Source: Sphingomonas sp. (lineage in GTDB: Bacteria; Pseudomonadota; Alphaproteobacteria; Sphingomonadales; Sphingomonadaceae). Taken from it: a DNA stretch of 64,000 nt. The position numbers and the translations under genes were made by a program. The notes below the pieces were generated by a model. It ran no database searches. It saw nothing but the letters and a program-made list of their open reading frames with translations, and was not told where the DNA came from. Shown here in pieces: positions 60,988 to 64,000 of this stretch. The stretch lies in assembly GCF_019746665.1 (NCBI RefSeq), contig NZ_JAIERS010000015.1:1-64000 (forward strand), given 5' to 3'. Within the stretch, counting starts at the first letter, position 1. Every line of letters begins with the position of its first letter.

Positions 60988-62324
60988 TTCGCCTCCGCCA
61001 GCACATCGGCGGTGAACTTGCCGATATCGAAATTGCTGTTCGCCGGGTCTTCGCCGCGCCGGACGATCACGATGCCGCGGGTGGGGACGATCACGACGAA
61101 CTGTCCGCGATTGCCGTTGGCGGAGAAGGCATCGTCGGGTACCCCCGGCGTGCCGCGCATCAGCCAGAAGGTCGCGCCATAGCCGAAGCCGCTCGCCGGC
61201 TGCGGGCCGCTCGGGCGCGTCACATAGCTTCGCCAGCCTTCGGGGAGCAGCCGCGCGCCGTTCCACACGCCGTCATTCAGGTAGAGCAGGCCGAAGCGGG
61301 CGAGGTCACGCGTGGTGGTCCATATCTGGCTGGAGGAGACGTAGTTGCCGCGCCAATCCACTTCCGCGACGGTATGGCGCATCCCGAGCGGGCCGAACAA
61401 CGCGCGTTGCGGGAAATCGCGATATGCGTCCTCGCCCAGCGCGGTGCGCAGGCTGAGCATCGCGAGCAGAATGTCGTTGTTGGCATAGCGGAAGCGGGTG
61501 CCCGGCTTCACCTCCAGTGGCCATTGCGTCATCTCCTCGGTCACGCTGGTGCCGCCGAAATAGATCGCGTCGGTGCGGTTGCCGGCGGTCGCGCTGTGGA
61601 GGCCGGAGGCCATCCGGAGCAGCTGATCGAGCGTGATCGCCGAGCGCGGGTCGCCGGGAGTGCGCCATTCGGGCACTTGCGCCGGCGCGTCCACCTTCAC
61701 CGCGCCCGCTTTCACCGCGATCCCGGCGAGCGTTCCGGTGATGCTCTTCGCGACCGACCAGGTGCGATTGGCGGTGAACGGCCCGAAACCGGCTGCGTAA
61801 CGCTCGGCGATCATCCGGTTCTCGCGCAGGATCACGACGCCGGTGGTACGCCCCTGATAGCCACCAGCAAAAGCGCGCTCGACCGCCGGGATCGCTTGGA
61901 AAGCGATCTTCGGCAGCGCGTCGCCAAGCGGCCAAGGGCGCGGATCGGCGGGGGCCGGGGCGGGCGGGGTCGTGCCTACGGATGGGACTGTGGCGCCGAT
62001 CGGCAGGTTGGTGCAGCCGGTCTCGCCACGATAGGCGGCGACGCGCGGTGGCAGGTTGGGATCGAAGCGTACCGTCACCATGCCGGCGGCGCGGTTCACC
62101 TCGGCGGGGAGGGTGGGGACGATCTTGTCATATTCGGGGTAGATGCCGGTCAGCTCCAACGCTTCTACGTCTGCTTGGGCGCGACCGCCGATGAACATCG
62201 CCGAGCAGAGCACCGCCGCCTTGTACCCCGCCGCGATCGCCCGGGTGTAGGGGGCCGGGGCTTGCGCCTGTTGCGCAAGTGCCGGGGTAGCGATCAACAG
62301 CGCTGCCAGACTAATCCCGCGCAT
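60984..62324 (-). CDS. Exported serine hydrolase, beta-lactamase/class C family
   Basis: The 446-residue protein has a signal peptide (GISLAALLIATPALAQ). The beta-lactamase-like domain contains the serine-lysine motif SVAKS (WSVAKSITGTL) and the tyrosine motif YANND (RFRYANNDILLAMLSL); a later NRGQFVVIVPTRGI part ends the fold. It should act in the periplasm on an ester or amide, but family members include esterases, peptidases and transpeptidase-like proteins. The N-terminal 120 residues are specific (AYRGETGCTNLP, PAPAPADP linker). It starts within the last 14 bases of rarA. Confidence 0.88.
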   Translation of the reverse strand: MRGISLAALLIATPALAQQAQAPAPYTRAIAAGYKAAVLCSAMFIGGRAQADVEALELTGIYPEYDKIVPTLPAEVNRAAGMVTVRFDPNLPPRVAAYRGETGCTNLPIGATVPSVGTTPPAPAPADPRPWPLGDALPKIAFQAIPAVERAFAGGYQGRTTGVVILRENRMIAERYAAGFGPFTANRTWSVAKSITGTLAGIAVKAGAVKVDAPAQVPEWRTPGDPRSAITLDQLLRMASGLHSATAGNRTDAIYFGGTSVTEEMTQWPLEVKPGTRFRYANNDILLAMLSLRTALGEDAYRDFPQRALFGPLGMRHTVAEVDWRGNYVSSSQIWTTTRDLARFGLLYLNDGVWNGARLLPEGWRSYVTRPSGPQPASGFGYGATFWLMRGTPGVPDDAFSANGNRGQFVVIVPTRGIVIVRRGEDPANSNFDIGKFTADVLAEAK

Positions 62325-63615
62325 TCTTCAGCCCCTCCCAATAAGCCAGCCGCTCGGCGATCTTGCGTTCAAAGCCGCGATCGACCGGCGCGTAAAAGGT
62401 CTGCGGCGCCATGCCCTCGGGCCAGTAATCCGCCCCGGAAAAACCGGCTTGCGTGTCATGATCATAGGCATAGCCCGCGCCATAGCCGATGTCCTTCATC
62501 AGCTTGGTCGGCGCGTTGAGGATGTGCGCGGGGGGCATCAGCGAGCCCGTTTCCTTCGCCGATCGCCATGCCGCCTTCTGCGCCTCGTACGCGGCATTCG
62601 ATTTGGGCGCGGTCGCGAGGTAGAGGCACGCCTGGACGATCGCCAATTCCCCCTCGGGCGAGCCTAGGAACTCATAGGCATCCTTGGCGCCGAGGCATTG
62701 CGCCAGCGCCTGCGGATCGGCGAGGCCGATATCCTCGCTGGCGAACCGCGTCAGGCGGCGAAGGACGTAAAGCGGTTCCTCACCCGCCACCAGCATCCGC
62801 GCGAGGTAGTAGAGCGCAGCCTGCGGGTCCGATCCGCGCAGCGATTTGTGGAGCGCGGAAATGAGGTTGTAATGCCCCTCGCGGTCCTTGTCGTACACCG
62901 CCACGCGGCGCTGGAGGAACCCGCCAAGCCCGGCCGGATCGAGCGGCGCTGGTAGGTCGACCGAAAAGAGCGTCTCGGCCTGGTTGAGCAGGAAGCGGCC
63001 ATCGCCATCGGCCGCCGCGATCAGTGCCCCGCGCGCTTCGGGGGTGAGGGGCAGGGGGCGCCCGATCAGCGCCTCCGCCCGGTCGAGCACGGTGCCCAAT
63101 GCCTCGGGACCGAGCCGATGGAGGATGAGCACCTGCGCGCGGCTGAGCAAGGCGGCGTTGAGCTCGAACGAGGGGTTCTCGGTCGTCGCTCCCACCAGCG
63201 TGACGGTGCCCGCCTCGACATAGGGCAGGAAGCCGTCTTGCTGCGCGCGGTTGAAGCGGTGAATCTCGTCCACGAACAATAAGGTGCGCTGGCCGCGCCG
63301 GGCGTGCGCTTCGGCCTCGGCAAAAGCCTTTTTCAGATCGGCGACGCCGGAGAACACCGCCGAGATCGCGACGAAGCGCAGGCCAACCGCCTCGGCGAGC
63401 AGCCGCGCGATCGTCGTCTTGCCGGTGCCGGGCGGGCCCCACAGGATGATCGAAGCCAAGCGACTCGCCGCCACCATCCGCCCGATCGCGCCTTCGGGGC
63501 CAGTCAGATGCTCTTGCCCGACGACTTCATCCAGTGCCTGCGGGCGCAGCCGCTCGGCGAGCGGCGCGGTGTCGGCGGGCGGGGGTGTGGGAGGATCAGC
63601 GAAGAGGTCGGGCAT
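62311..63615 (-). CDS. rarA: Replication-associated recombination protein A (MgsA/RarA ATPase)
   Basis: The 434-residue AAA+ ATPase has a Walker A motif in LWGPPGTGKTTIARLLAEAV, Walker B LLFVDEIHRFNRAQQDGFLP, sensor GATTENPSFELNAALLSRAQ, and the characteristic second half (VAGEEPLYVLRRLTRFASED, PPAHILNAPTKLMKDIGYGA). It unwinds and remodels stalled replication forks together with SSB. Length is standard. It heads a tight downstream chain with three overlapping genes; their functional link is not evident. Confidence 0.96.
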   Translation of the reverse strand: MPDLFADPPTPPPADTAPLAERLRPQALDEVVGQEHLTGPEGAIGRMVAASRLASIILWGPPGTGKTTIARLLAEAVGLRFVAISAVFSGVADLKKAFAEAEAHARRGQRTLLFVDEIHRFNRAQQDGFLPYVEAGTVTLVGATTENPSFELNAALLSRAQVLILHRLGPEALGTVLDRAEALIGRPLPLTPEARGALIAAADGDGRFLLNQAETLFSVDLPAPLDPAGLGGFLQRRVAVYDKDREGHYNLISALHKSLRGSDPQAALYYLARMLVAGEEPLYVLRRLTRFASEDIGLADPQALAQCLGAKDAYEFLGSPEGELAIVQACLYLATAPKSNAAYEAQKAAWRSAKETGSLMPPAHILNAPTKLMKDIGYGAGYAYDHDTQAGFSGADYWPEGMAPQTFYAPVDRGFERKIAERLAYWEGLKNARD

Positions 63616-63674
63616 CGTCGCGCCAGTTTAGGCGGGATGGGCACGGTTGCCAGCCCCCAACGCCCGCGCCTGAC

Positions 63675-64000
63675 TCAGCCGCCGCGCCGCGCGATCACCT
63701 CTAGATATTTGTCGAGCACCGCTTTGTTGATCGCGTCCCAACTGAACGCGCCAGCCTTGGCTTCGCCCGCCATGCCGTGATCATCGGCGAGATCGCGGTC
63801 CAGTGCATAGGCCTGGAGCGCGTCGGCATAGCCGGCGATGTCATCGGGCGCGACGAGCCGGCCAGTGACGCCGTCCTCGACCAAACTCGACGTTCCCGTC
63901 GCGATCGCCGCCACCACCGGCACCGCGCACGCCATCGCCTCCAGCGTCACATTGCCGAACGTCTCGGTCGTGCTGGGGTTGAACAGCACGTCCATCGAGG
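63675..64000 (-). CDS. Glycosyltransferase group 1 (GT4), partial at window edge
   Basis: The visible 108 or so C-terminal residues contain the GT4 donor-binding motif: STTETFGNVTLEAMACAVPV, with the E-x7-E arrangement (E in TETF and E in LEAM) and GRLVAPDD. It would transfer a sugar from a nucleotide donor. The start and the acceptor-binding half are outside the window. A gap of 59 bases separates it from rarA downstream, so it may be in the same strand run. Confidence 0.9.
   Translation of the reverse strand, partial: SMDVLFNPSTTETFGNVTLEAMACAVPVVAAIATGTSSLVEDGVTGRLVAPDDIAGYADALQAYALDRDLADDHGMAGEAKAGAFSWDAINKAVLDKYLEVIARRGG

Noticed and set aside
1-64000. CRISPR array
   Set aside because: No regularly spaced direct repeats and no cas genes were seen.

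Overview
The window is high-GC, densely coded DNA, most likely from a sphingomonad (Sphingomonadales, Alphaproteobacteria). The inference rests on several TonB-dependent receptors, a Caulobacter-type cpa/tad pilus locus, a tandem glycine riboswitch before gcvT-gcvH-gcvPA-gcvPB, and GC-rich palindromic intergenic repeats. No rRNA and no single-copy taxonomic marker of known species is present, so species cannot be named.

Layout. 0-3.3 kb: the end of an ECF sigma factor gene, then three exported redox or metal proteins (Tat-exported chlorite-dismutase-family protein, Tat-exported ferritin-like protein, c-type cytochrome). 3.5-8.1 kb: a TonB-dependent receptor, a histidine kinase, a response regulator and a secreted carbohydrate-binding-like protein, all on the minus strand. 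8.1-10.8 kb: an eroded integrated element, with a triply damaged tyrosine integrase, beside tRNA-Gly(CCC). 11-16 kb: a LysR regulator, a thioredoxin-fold peroxiredoxin-like protein, two AraC regulators and an outer-membrane protein. 16-25 kb: a secreted protein of unknown function with a metal-type TonB receptor, then a minus-strand run of GH42 beta-galactosidase, a second chlorite-dismutase-family protein and a glycine-amidinotransferase-like enzyme, with a divergent SSS symporter.

25-30 kb: a FixJ-like regulator convergent with a five-PAS hybrid kinase, a two-domain PilZ protein and an orphan MraZ-like protein. 30.5-36 kb: a DUF2946 / TonB receptor / PepSY metal-uptake operon and an APC permease. 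36.7-43.9 kb: the pilus operon cpaA-cpaB-cpaC-cpaD-cpaE-tadB-tadC, which lacks the cpaF ATPase normally found between cpaE and tadB and has no pilin gene. 44-51.5 kb: a hydrolase/FAD-oxidoreductase pair, YegP-like and J-domain proteins, a translationally coupled MotA/MotB-like membrane pair, rnhA-thrB and ispH. 51.6-57.2 kb: a lipoprotein and the riboswitch-controlled glycine cleavage operon. 57-64 kb: a large patatin-like lipase, tRNA-Thr(TGT), a tightly overlapping chain (rarA, serine hydrolase, MmcQ/YjbR, DUF429) and the end of a glycosyltransferase gene.

The least ordinary gene sets are the two chlorite-dismutase-family paralogues in different contexts (one exported with ferritin-like and cytochrome partners, one apparently cytosolic beside an amidinotransferase), the cpaF-less pilus operon, and the small MotAB-like pair. 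None could be checked against databases here.
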